NCBI RefSeq assembly: GCF_030813115.1
Contig: NZ_JAUSTY010000010.1
Coordinates: 108,850 to 172,849 of the forward strand
DNA length: 64,000 bases
Reading direction: 5' to 3'
Origin: Bacillus horti
GTDB lineage: Bacteria; Bacillota; Bacilli; Caldalkalibacillales; JCM-10596
The translations under genes were made by a program, and so were the position numbers. How positions within the stretch are numbered: the first letter of the stretch is position 1; each line of letters starts with the position of its first letter. Below the pieces are notes generated by a model. The model was not told the DNA's origin. It was given only the letters and a program-made list of their open reading frames with translations, and ran no database searches. This document shows positions 53,307 to 61,616 of this stretch, one piece after another.

Positions 53307-53924
53307 ATGAGCACTGCCATGGAGGGACAAGCAAAGGAGAAAATCATTGCTGCCGCCTTAGAGCACTTTTATTATACGGGATTTAGTGGAACAACCATCC
53401 GTCAAATTGCGACGAAAGCCGGAGTCAATCAGGCGTTAATTTCCTATTACTTCGGAGGAAAAAAAGGTTTGCTTGAAGCATTAATGGTTCAATTTTATGA
53501 GGATTTTTTTAAGGCCATTGATGGTGCTTCGGAGAAGAATGAGTTACTTACACCTATGGATAAGCTAATTCAAATAATGCAGACAGCCTTTGACTATTTA
53601 TTTGAACAGTATAAAATGACAAGGTTTATTTACCGTGAGCTAACATTGGATTCTACATTAATTAGAGAAGTAATGACCATTTACCTCAACAAAGAAAAAT
53701 ATTACTACGCCAATATATTAGAAGAGATTCAAGAAATAGAAGAAGGACCAGCATTTGATGTTGAAATGATGGTCCTCCAGTTAACGAACGCTTTATATAT
53801 GCCTTTCTTACAGCCACAAGCAATTAGAGAGGTATACCATATTGAGCCGACAGGAGAAGAGTTTAAGAAACGATACTTCTTACAGCTTAAGCTGTACATC
53901 CAGACCCTTTTTAGCCTTCGCTAG
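53307..53924 (+). CDS. refZ: RefZ, TetR-family regulator of FtsZ
   Basis: A 205-residue TetR-type protein: helix-turn-helix GTTIRQIATKAGVNQALISYYFGGKKGLLE and a helical C-terminal domain. The stretch RFIYRELTLDSTLIREVMTIYL, quoted here in part, and the late MPFLQPQAIREV are close to Bacillus RefZ (YttP), which binds motifs near the origin and inhibits FtsZ assembly over the chromosome at sporulation. Position supports it: in Bacillus refZ, hisJ and ezrA are consecutive, as here. AAGGAGG is eight bases before the ATG. It is convergent with hisJ. Confidence 0.88.
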   Translation: MSTAMEGQAKEKIIAAALEHFYYTGFSGTTIRQIATKAGVNQALISYYFGGKKGLLEALMVQFYEDFFKAIDGASEKNELLTPMDKLIQIMQTAFDYLFEQYKMTRFIYRELTLDSTLIREVMTIYLNKEKYYYANILEEIQEIEEGPAFDVEMMVLQLTNALYMPFLQPQAIREVYHIEPTGEEFKKRYFLQLKLYIQTLFSLR

Positions 53925-53975
53925 TGCACAGCTGAAGTTTGGATTTCTATTCATGTATGTCACGTCTCTTATTTG

Positions 53976-54794
53976 TTATTTCCTTTTTTCACATACCTCT
54001 TCAAAATCTGTATATCGATAGCCAACCTCCTGTGGTCGATGTGCATCTGAACCAAATACAAAAGGAATTCGCAAAGAAAGGGCATAATGCAAAAGCTGAT
54101 CTGAAGGATAACGCTCTAAGCAGTCCTCCTTACGATAACCAGCCGTATTAAAATCTAATGAGTACCCCCGCTCTTTTATATCCTGTAGGGTAATTAGGGC
54201 CTGCTCCCACCAAACCTCTTTTTGAGTAGAAGGGAACTTTCTTTTAAACTTTTCAATAAGTGAAAAATGCCCAATACGCTTTGGTTTATGTGGTCCTAAA
54301 TCTGCTTTAACTGCTTGCTGTAGAATTTGATAGTAATGTAGATAGACTAAATCAACCGTTGAAAAATGCTGGATAAGCTCCTGCTCAAAAAAATCTGCTG
54401 TAAAGTCTAAAATCTTCCACTCAGTACCTATGGGCAAGAAATGCAAGGAAAGAATAGAGTCCTGAAGTCTAGGTCCATATTTATTTAGAAATGCTTTTGT
54501 TTCATGCTCTAGTCCATGGATATAATCCACTTCAAGCCCGATTCTTACTTCAATTTTGTCTTTATATTTTTCTTTTACCCTTTCTGCTTCAGCTAAATAT
54601 TGCTCTAGAACGTTGTAAGCCATCGCGCTGTCCTGATCAGGAACAGGGTCGGCAAAGCTTGGAGGTAAAGGTGCGTGTTCTGTCACACTATAGATATCGA
54701 AACCTAACTGAATGGCTTGTTCTACATAATCCTCTAAAGGATAGCTGCTTCCATGCGGACAAAAAGGCGTATGAGTATGTCCATCCCATTTCAT
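53976..54794 (-). CDS. hisJ: Histidinol-phosphatase, PHP type
   Basis: PHP-family phosphatase of 272 residues, removing phosphate from L-histidinol phosphate in histidine synthesis. Metal ligands: DGHTHTPFCPHGSS at the N-terminus, SVTEHAPL, GLEVDYI, SILSLHFL, IGHFSLI and FGSDAHRP near the end. The trinuclear metal centre is complete. It is the HisK/HisJ type of Bacillus. AGAGGGG precedes the ATG. The other his genes are not in the window. Confidence 0.92.
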   Translation of the reverse strand: MKWDGHTHTPFCPHGSSYPLEDYVEQAIQLGFDIYSVTEHAPLPPSFADPVPDQDSAMAYNVLEQYLAEAERVKEKYKDKIEVRIGLEVDYIHGLEHETKAFLNKYGPRLQDSILSLHFLPIGTEWKILDFTADFFEQELIQHFSTVDLVYLHYYQILQQAVKADLGPHKPKRIGHFSLIEKFKRKFPSTQKEVWWEQALITLQDIKERGYSLDFNTAGYRKEDCLERYPSDQLLHYALSLRIPFVFGSDAHRPQEVGYRYTDFEEVCEKRK

Positions 54795-54852
54795 AGATGT
54801 CCCCTCTTTCGGATAAAATTCTACTTTTATGACGAAGAAAAATCGATTAATG

Positions 54853-54881
54853 CTGTCAAAAACCGTTTCATGTTTTATAAT
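54853..54881 (+). promoter_or_regulatory. Candidate promoter for the ezrA-type gene
   Basis: CTGTCA (54853-54858), 17-bp spacer, perfect -10 TATAAT (54876-54881). A second TATAAT lies at 54885-54890. Leader to ATG 55027 is about 140 nt. Confidence 0.5.
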
Positions 54882-55026
54882 AGCTATAATGAACGTTATT
54901 TGTATAGTTTTTTATCTTTTTACTGTCGAGAGAAGGGTTTTCCTGTCAGTAGGCAGAATGTATATAATACTCGAAGATCGTCTTAGCCATAATCATCGTC
55001 TAAAAGCAGAAAGGAAAGCTAATGAT

Positions 55027-57297
55027 ATGACCTTATATAGAAAGAAGATCGGGATACATATTCTAATCGTGCTTATTCTATTTATTTTGCCAGCACAAAT
55101 GGCTTACGCTCAATTTCCAGATAGAGAGCATACACATTTAGTAGATCCACAGGAGTATCTTAGCTCTCCAGAGCGCGTATCGTTAAACGGTGAGCTTTCT
55201 CAATTTGAGCATGATTATGTAGTCGTGCTAATAGATGAGCTTGAAGAACCGCAGCGCTTTACGAATGATTTATTTGTTCATTATAGCCTTACTGACACTT
55301 CCGTATTGTTTGTTATCGCCGTGGAAGAAGGAAATAAGCTGTACTATGCGTACGGAGAACAGCTTGACCAATTAGGCTTAACGGATGAGAGAATCGAGTC
55401 AAGAGTTTCTACGATCTATCAAAGCTATGCAGATCAGCAGAATTATGCGACAGCTATGAAGTCACTTATACAAGGCATCGAAACAGATCTTGTTCAGTTG
55501 GCTGAACAAAGATCTCGTGAAGCAGAGCTTACAGTAGGGGGCCAACAGAATGAACAGTTAACAGAGGAAGCTAGTGATGCAGATTCCTCCATGCCGTGGT
55601 GGGTAATTCTGCTCATCGTTTTATTTATTGGCTTAATTGTGTTTATTGTATTCAGTATCTTATATCGCCGTAAGGTTATGCGCTCAGTGGATGAATTAGA
55701 AGCAGAGAAAATCAAATTAGAGAATCGTCCTTTCTCAGCACAGCTTTCTCGTGTCAAAGGCTTAAAGATGGCCGGGGAAACAGAGGAAAGCTTTGAGAAG
55801 TGGAGAGCCAAATGGGAGGAAATTCTAACTGTTTCTTTACCAGAAATTGAAGAGGTTTTAATTGATATTGAGGATTATGCTGATCACTATCGATTTATTA
55901 GAGCGGCACAGCTCCTCCGAGAAACGAAAGCTACATTGAATCAAATTGAGTCGGAGTTAGATCAAATTGTACAGGAAATCGATGAATTAACATCAAGTGA
56001 GAAGCAAAGTAGAGAAAAGATCTCTTATTTGCATGAACAGTATCAGGAGGTTAAGTCAGCTCTGCAAAAGGAATCCTTAGCTCTAGGTATTTCTTATCCA
56101 GTGTGGCATGAGAAGTTCAAGAAAACAGGGACTTGGTTTGAAAGCTTTGAGGCCGCTCAACAGAACGGTGATTATTTAAGCGCTCAGGATTATGTTCAAG
56201 CGATTGAAGATGTGTTCACACAAATTAGAGAAGCTCTGGAGGAAATCCCAGCTTGCCTTACATTAATAGAAAATGAAATTCCGGGTCAATTGAATGAGCT
56301 ACTCCAGGCCATTGATGAGATGAAGGAAAAAGGATATGTCTTAGAGCATACTGGTGTACAGGAGCGTTACGAAGAGCTCAAGAAAAAACAATTAACCGTT
56401 GTTCAGTACATGCAAGATGGTCAAATTAAAGAAATGAAGGAATGGATTGGACAAGTTCAAGGTGAAATTGAGGAGCTTTTCTTATTACTGGAGGAAGAGG
56501 TTACATCAAAGGCGTTTGTTTTAGATAAGCTAGAGATTATTCCTTCTCTGCTTGAAGAGATGAATGAAACGTCCACGAAGCTCGGTGAAAACGTGCAGAT
56601 TACAAAAGCGTCGTACTCGTGGGAAAACGAGTGGGAAGAAGAATTTAAAGCCTTGTCAGATAGACTTATTCAGCTTACTGAAAAAGGTGGTCAAATTAAG
56701 CAGCTTCAGGAGGAAGTTGAAGAAAAATATCCTGAGCTGAGAACACAAATTATGCACTTTATTGAGGAATATGATCAGTATAAGATGAAGGTGCAAGCTT
56801 TTGAGGAAACGATCAACAAGCTTCGTGAGGAAGAGTTAAAGGCAAGAGAGACGGCTGTTCAGCTTAAGCAGACGTTGGTTAAGCTAAGATTAAAGCTTAG
56901 AAAAAGTAATCTGCCAGGTGTTCCTGAGCATATCAGCATTGGCTTAGGTATGGCAGAGGAAGCTGTAGATGAGCTACAGGTCATTTTGCAGCAACAACAA
57001 ATTGAGCTACCGAGAGTTTTACACGTGCTCAAGGATGCTAAAACAGAGGTTGAGTCTGTATCACAGGCTACGAAATCGGTGATTACACAGGCACATAAAG
57101 CAGAGCAATATATTCAGTACGGGAACCGATTTAGACGCTACGATACGCATGTTGATGAGCTTTTACAGGAAGCTGAAGCAGCGTTCCGTCGTTGCCAATA
57201 TCGTGAAGCATTAGATTATGCTGAAGCATCATTGGATAAAGCTGATCGTCAATGGAGGGATGTTTTTGACGTAGAGGAGGAGCAGACGGGCTCGTAG
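55027..57297 (+). CDS. ezrA: TPM domain fused to EzrA-type septation ring regulator
   Basis: A 756-residue protein in the ezrA position after hisJ. Residues 1-28 are a signal peptide ending AYA. Residues ~38-152 look like a TPM (YgcG/TLP18.3) domain: LVDPQEYLSS, VVVLIDELEE, VLFVIAVEEGNKLYYAYGEQ. A helix spans ~191-213 (WWVILLIVLFIGLIVFIVFS). Residues 214-756 follow EzrA: LSRVKGLKMAGETEESFEKW, ASLRx-type coiled coils, GYVLEHTGVQERYEELKK and, near the end, YIQYGNRFRR. Ordinary EzrA is ~565 residues with a bare N-terminal anchor. So the TPM domain has been added on the extracytoplasmic side. ATG 55027 (AAAGGAAAG upstream) is chosen; it creates the signal peptide. Confidence 0.85.
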   Translation: MTLYRKKIGIHILIVLILFILPAQMAYAQFPDREHTHLVDPQEYLSSPERVSLNGELSQFEHDYVVVLIDELEEPQRFTNDLFVHYSLTDTSVLFVIAVEEGNKLYYAYGEQLDQLGLTDERIESRVSTIYQSYADQQNYATAMKSLIQGIETDLVQLAEQRSREAELTVGGQQNEQLTEEASDADSSMPWWVILLIVLFIGLIVFIVFSILYRRKVMRSVDELEAEKIKLENRPFSAQLSRVKGLKMAGETEESFEKWRAKWEEILTVSLPEIEEVLIDIEDYADHYRFIRAAQLLRETKATLNQIESELDQIVQEIDELTSSEKQSREKISYLHEQYQEVKSALQKESLALGISYPVWHEKFKKTGTWFESFEAAQQNGDYLSAQDYVQAIEDVFTQIREALEEIPACLTLIENEIPGQLNELLQAIDEMKEKGYVLEHTGVQERYEELKKKQLTVVQYMQDGQIKEMKEWIGQVQGEIEELFLLLEEEVTSKAFVLDKLEIIPSLLEEMNETSTKLGENVQITKASYSWENEWEEEFKALSDRLIQLTEKGGQIKQLQEEVEEKYPELRTQIMHFIEEYDQYKMKVQAFEETINKLREEELKARETAVQLKQTLVKLRLKLRKSNLPGVPEHISIGLGMAEEAVDELQVILQQQQIELPRVLHVLKDAKTEVESVSQATKSVITQAHKAEQYIQYGNRFRRYDTHVDELLQEAEAAFRRCQYREALDYAEASLDKADRQWRDVFDVEEEQTGS

Positions 57298-57340
57298 GGT
57301 ATGATTAGAATGATTAATTAAAGTACGTATACAACAATTT

Positions 57341-57380
57341 AACAGGTATATGCCAAGAAGTGGCATATACCTGTTTTTTA
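57341..57380 (+). terminator. Strong terminator after the ezrA-type gene
   Basis: AACAGGTATATGCCA (57341-57355) pairs perfectly with TGGCATATACCTGTT (57361-57375), then TTTTAG. The gap up to 57617 holds no gene; a promoter for the next pair must lie in it, but none is convincing. Confidence 0.9.
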
Positions 57381-57617
57381 GTTAAATCTATTTAGAGCTA
57401 GTTGCCATACAGTTCGATAACAGATTGCTTTAGTGTCTTGTAACGGTAGCAAAGTTCTTTTATTCATGTGATACCTTCTTCCGACAAATTCTTATGACCA
57501 ATATATCACTATGATTGGAAAAATCAAACAGCTTAATTTTGTACATGTTTAGGCTTGCCAAGCATATATTTTACTATCAGAAGGCTATAGAGCTTGGACA
57601 GGAAGGAGTGTGGCGGC

Positions 57618-59204
57618 ATGGATCTAGGAAATAGCTTTTATATGCTAGTGGGAGGCATTGTTCTGCTGGGGGGAATTGCTTTAGTTGGCAATTTGCAGCT
57701 AGCCTCTTTTTTTCGACATTGGCTTGAGCAGCTCAAACAATATGAGCACAGAGCAGAGCTACTCGCTCAAGCTAGGCCGAATCATCTTTTAGAAGAAATG
57801 ATAGAGGAATATTCACAGTATAGAAAGGATGGGCTTGAGTGGATTAATACTCAGGCGTTGATTGAACAAAGGGTTTACAAAGAGCAGCTTAATCTGTTTG
57901 GCTTGTTTCGCCTTCCTATTTCAGTTATTGAACGAGTTATTCTTCAAATTCCTTCGTGGGTAATTATTTTAGGGTTATTAGGAACATTTGCTGGCTTAAC
58001 AATGGCTCTTTTTGCCATGCAGGGGGCGTTAGTGCAATTTGGAACGGATGCTGGAGATGAAATGCTTTCTGTGTCCTCAATTGTAGCGGCCATTGCTGAA
58101 CCGTTTCAAGGGATGAGCTTTGCTTTTCTAACAAGTATTGCTGGAATAGGGATGTCCTTTATTCTTACTTTCCTTCAATCAGGTTTTCTATCTAAGCTTG
58201 GTATTGGACCAAATGCAGCTCAGCTTAAACAACTGTTTTTAACACGCTGTGAGGGTTTTTTAGATCATCAGGTACAGAAGGCTGTCCAGCAGCAGAAGCC
58301 AACAGACTCCTTGGAGCGTGTACTGGATCGGTTAGTAGATAAGGTAAAGGAAAGCTTTGATCAAAGTGTGGCCGCATTCGGTGGTGAAATCATTCAAATG
58401 ACTAAGCGGATGGAAGGAAGTATTGAGGGCTTGAGTCAGGTAGTTACTCAATCGCAGGAATTCACTAGTCGATTCTACGAGGGGACATCACAGCTCACAG
58501 ATTTTGGCGCTATCCTGCAAGCAACAATTACACAGTTCCAAAAGCATGAGGATCAAGTTGCTGGACGATTGGAGCAGTTGAACAAGCAAATCACTTTACT
58601 CCAGCAGGAGCTAAAGCAGCTTACACAACGTACGATAGACAGCAATCAAGGCTTGCAAAAAATGATGGAACGCTCTGATCAGATCGTGCAGCAATCTGTA
58701 CGTAGAAATGAAGAAATGAATCAATTATATAGGCAGCAGGGTGAAGAAAATCAAAGGAAATTTTATGAGATATGGGAGGAGCAAAAGAGGAATGAACAAC
58801 AGCGTCAGGATCAGTGGCATTATCGTTACCAAGAGAAAAATGACCAGTTCTCAAGAGCCGCTGAATCCTTCGGGCAGGCTGTCCAGCATTTAGAAAGACA
58901 ATGGGAGGAAGGAACCGAGCGCTTTAAAAGAGATATGCTCAATCAGATGGGACAGATTATAGAGAAAACGGCAAGTCGTCAGCAGAACAGTCAGACGTCT
59001 GAAAGAGAATTAAGGGATATGATCCGTGGCCTTGAGTCGATTCATCATTTGCTAGAAAGAGAATTTCAGAATATCTATCGCTTCTCTCAGGATGCGAATC
59101 AAATTTTATACACGATCTATGAATGGGGAAGAAGTCAGATGAGTCAAAAGAGATATGAGAATGATGAGTCTGCAAGACCTGTTGTTCGAGAGAGAAGATA
59201 TTAA
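57618..59204 (+). CDS. ZorA-like MotA/TolQ/ExbB proton-channel protein with long coiled-coil tail
   Basis: A 528-residue protein. Membrane helices lie at ~7-27, ~112-135 and ~166-187. The channel signatures are PSWVIILGLLGTFAGLTMAL in the second and QGMSFAFLTSIAGIGMS in the third, matching the ZorA branch of the MotA/TolQ/ExbB family, which conducts ions past a MotB-type partner. Residues ~215-510 are a long polar coiled coil rich in Gln and Glu, like the cytoplasmic tail of ZorA. ATG 57618 follows GAAGGAG by nine bases. The partner gene starts 111 bp later. Confidence 0.82.
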   Translation: MDLGNSFYMLVGGIVLLGGIALVGNLQLASFFRHWLEQLKQYEHRAELLAQARPNHLLEEMIEEYSQYRKDGLEWINTQALIEQRVYKEQLNLFGLFRLPISVIERVILQIPSWVIILGLLGTFAGLTMALFAMQGALVQFGTDAGDEMLSVSSIVAAIAEPFQGMSFAFLTSIAGIGMSFILTFLQSGFLSKLGIGPNAAQLKQLFLTRCEGFLDHQVQKAVQQQKPTDSLERVLDRLVDKVKESFDQSVAAFGGEIIQMTKRMEGSIEGLSQVVTQSQEFTSRFYEGTSQLTDFGAILQATITQFQKHEDQVAGRLEQLNKQITLLQQELKQLTQRTIDSNQGLQKMMERSDQIVQQSVRRNEEMNQLYRQQGEENQRKFYEIWEEQKRNEQQRQDQWHYRYQEKNDQFSRAAESFGQAVQHLERQWEEGTERFKRDMLNQMGQIIEKTASRQQNSQTSERELRDMIRGLESIHHLLEREFQNIYRFSQDANQILYTIYEWGRSQMSQKRYENDESARPVVRERRY

Positions 59205-59315
59205 ATAGAGTAGGGACATTAGGGATATTCCATTTTATAGGGAAAAGAAGTTATTTGGAACAAAGTTGAATGACCAGCTTCAAAAGAGAAACTTGCTATG
59301 AAGGAGGAGCTAATA

Positions 59316-60011
59316 GTGAAGGGAAGAAAGAGTTACTTTGAAAGTGAAAATGAGCAGACATCCTTCTGGCCTTCCTTTACGGATATGATGAGCACCATCG
59401 TTCTAGTTATGTTATTTGTAGCGTTAATTGCGTTTGTCCAAAGCATCTTTGACGCGTATGAGCAGAGAGAAATTAAGCGTGAAATGGCTAAAGTAGCTTC
59501 AGTTAAACAGCATATTTCTGATTTAATTCAACAAGAACTGGAGGATAAGCTAGGGAAAGACCAAGTAGTACGGGGACCAAATAATACAATTGCCATAGAG
59601 GGAGATATTTTATTTGACACGGGTCAGGCTGAGATTAGTGAGCGTGGGAGAGAGGTGCTTAGCTCCTTAGCGTATGCCTTTGAGGATATTTTACAGCAGG
59701 ACGATATTAGTGAGTATCTATATATTATACTGGTTGAAGGGCATACAGATCGAGTCCCCTATGATAACTGGACATTATCTACTCAACGTGCGGTGGCCGT
59801 TGTAAAGTATATTCTAGATGTAAACCCTGTTTTGGGGCAGGAGGACTTTGCCAAGTATTTTGCTGCTACCGGTTATTCTGAATTTAAGCCAATAGTTGAG
59901 GGAAATGATGCTGCATCATTAAGGCAAAACAGAAGAATTTCCTTTCAAATTATCTTAGATGATGAGAAATGGAAAAATAACCTATATCAGCTAATGAGCA
60001 TAGAGGATTAA
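59316..60011 (+). CDS. ZorB-like MotB/OmpA peptidoglycan-binding partner
   Basis: A 231-residue protein. After a short cytoplasmic start, FWPSFTDMMSTIVLVMLFVALIAF (residues 17-40, given here in part) is the single membrane helix with the ion-carrying Asp (D23) equivalent to MotB Asp32. A short coiled coil follows. Residues ~88-215 are an OmpA-like domain: GDILFDTGQAEIS, LVEGHTDRVPYDNW, STQRAVAVVKYIL and RQNRRISFQI, which bind peptidoglycan. GTG 59316 has AAGGAGGA seven bases upstream; ATG 59298 would place the binding site inside the gene. With the ZorA-like protein it should form a wall-anchored 5:2 ion-driven rotor complex. Confidence 0.85.
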   Translation: MKGRKSYFESENEQTSFWPSFTDMMSTIVLVMLFVALIAFVQSIFDAYEQREIKREMAKVASVKQHISDLIQQELEDKLGKDQVVRGPNNTIAIEGDILFDTGQAEISERGREVLSSLAYAFEDILQQDDISEYLYIILVEGHTDRVPYDNWTLSTQRAVAVVKYILDVNPVLGQEDFAKYFAATGYSEFKPIVEGNDAASLRQNRRISFQIILDDEKWKNNLYQLMSIED

Positions 60012-60021
60012 ATGTTAAGTT

Positions 60022-60050
60022 ACCTCTCCTTTTTGATAAGAGGAGAGGCA
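60022..60050 (+). terminator. Possible terminator after the ZorB-like gene
   Basis: CCTCTCCT (60023-60030) and AGGAGAGG (60041-60048) form an 8-bp stem, but no good T-run follows on the plus strand. Confidence 0.4.
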
Positions 60051-60131
60051 GCCTGCTATTTTACAAAAAAATATTATCTACTTGTCTAACTTCATAACGA
60101 TACGGATTCTCTAAAATTTATTTGCATTAAC

Positions 60132-61376
60132 TTAATGAGCAAACTTATGTTGACCGATTTCAGTCACAACTGTCCGAGTGCGAATCCATTTATCTGAGCT
60201 AATTTTAGCGTTATAGAAGTAGAGTGATCCATCCGTAGGGTCTTCTCCTGATAGAGCCTCCTTAGCTGCATCAAAGGATTCCTCAGATGGAGTAACTCGA
60301 TTTATTCTCCCATTTCCAACAGGTGAAAATTGATAGACTTTATTTACTCTTTGATAGATCACCTCTTCGATTGAATCAGGGAACCAATCATCTTCAACAC
60401 GATTAAGTACCACACTTCCAACGGCCACCTTACCTAGATAAGGCTCTCCCTCAGCTTCAGCTTCAATAATTCTTGCTAGAAGTTCAATGTCTTCCTCTGA
60501 TGCCTGTAAAACCTGTTGAGTTGCTTCATTTTCACTTTCAGAACCGGAGTACTGGTCAATAGATTGATCCGATGCTCCTATATCTTCTACTAGTGGTGTC
60601 ATGCTAGAAACAGTTATAGTAGATTTTTTGTCGTGGTCGTGTTTAGATATCGCCTGCTCGTCAAGCTCAGACTTGTACCATGGATAAGTAGCACCCATAT
60701 AGCCTAACCCTCTTGTAAAGACAGAATCTTGACTTAAACGATTCTCTTCAAATGAACGCGATTCTGTGCTTTGTGACTGCAGTCGATTTTGTTGTAGCCA
60801 ATGATAGCTAGTATACGAGAAAGTAGGGTTGTAACTGAGATTGCCAAGTCTTTCTCTTAAACCTCTCAGAAACGCTGTTGAATTTAGAGTTGTAGAAGTA
60901 TCTTTGTCTTCCTGATCCTCCTTTGGATCAGGTAACTTTTCCTCTTCTAACCTGTTATTCTCATTTGGCAGAAGTAATACCTGACCAATTTGTAGCACTG
61001 ATGAATCTAGCTTATTAAGCTCCTGTAAATCTTGAATATCTAGATGAAAGCGATCGGCAATTTTCCATAGACTATCTCCTTCTTGCACGATATAACTCTC
61101 AGAATCTGTTAAAGTGGTTGGGATAAGTAGATTCTGTCCAACGTAAATGATATCTGTTGTTAATTGATTCATTTGTTTGAGTTCATTTACATCAACTTTA
61201 TAAAATTGGGCAATTCCCCAAAGTGTATCCCCATTTTCAACTTCATGTATATGATCGTTCATTTCTGCTTGAATTGGTTGTACGAAAGAAAAGCTTAGTA
61301 GATAGATAAAACCAAGCGTACAGAAAAGTTGAAACAACGATCGTTTGCTTTTTAATAGATAAAAAAACTTACTCAT
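60132..61376 (-). CDS. Exported LysM-SleB-type cell-wall hydrolase
   Basis: A 414-residue secreted protein: signal peptide (FQLFCTLGFIYLLSFSFVQP), two LysM domains at ~43-86 (HEVENGDTLWGIAQFYKVD) and ~93-137 (YIVQEGDSLWKIADRFHLD), a long acidic linker, and a C-terminal hydrolase_2 (SleB/CwlJ) domain at ~300-414. That domain starts LLARIIEAEAEGEPYLGKVA with the catalytic Glu and ends DGSLYFYNAKISSDKW. LysM binds the glycan chains. Spore cortex-lytic and vegetative wall enzymes of Bacillus (YkvT, SleB) share this fold. AGGAGGAAG precedes the ATG. Confidence 0.9.
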   Translation of the reverse strand: MSKFFYLLKSKRSLFQLFCTLGFIYLLSFSFVQPIQAEMNDHIHEVENGDTLWGIAQFYKVDVNELKQMNQLTTDIIYVGQNLLIPTTLTDSESYIVQEGDSLWKIADRFHLDIQDLQELNKLDSSVLQIGQVLLLPNENNRLEEEKLPDPKEDQEDKDTSTTLNSTAFLRGLRERLGNLSYNPTFSYTSYHWLQQNRLQSQSTESRSFEENRLSQDSVFTRGLGYMGATYPWYKSELDEQAISKHDHDKKSTITVSSMTPLVEDIGASDQSIDQYSGSESENEATQQVLQASEEDIELLARIIEAEAEGEPYLGKVAVGSVVLNRVEDDWFPDSIEEVIYQRVNKVYQFSPVGNGRINRVTPSEESFDAAKEALSGEDPTDGSLYFYNAKISSDKWIRTRTVVTEIGQHKFAH

Positions 61377-61616
61377 TTGTTTCTTCCTCCTATTTACGTC
61401 ATTTATAGTAAACTTTGTTCACTACATGTCTACTAATCTATCCACATTTACAAGTTTTATACATTTTGGTGAATGCCTTGTGCGCTTACCCAATTTATAT
61501 AGACACGTAACCATTAAGAAAAAGGCTGAATATGTTACACAGACGGGAAGAGACTACAAGTATTTAATGGGTGAGGATAACAGGTAATTGAAGAAATACA
61601 GAGGAAGGGGATACTT

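Noticed and set aside
54829..55026. Longer N-terminus for the ezrA-type gene
   Set aside because: The stretch contains the -10 elements at 54876-54890 and lies upstream of AAAGGAAAG; starting at 55027 gives a proper signal peptide.
57618..61376. A complete Zorya defence system
   Set aside because: Only ZorA- and ZorB-like genes are present. No helicase (ZorD), ZorC or HNH nuclease (ZorE) follows; the next gene is a LysM/SleB wall hydrolase on the other strand.
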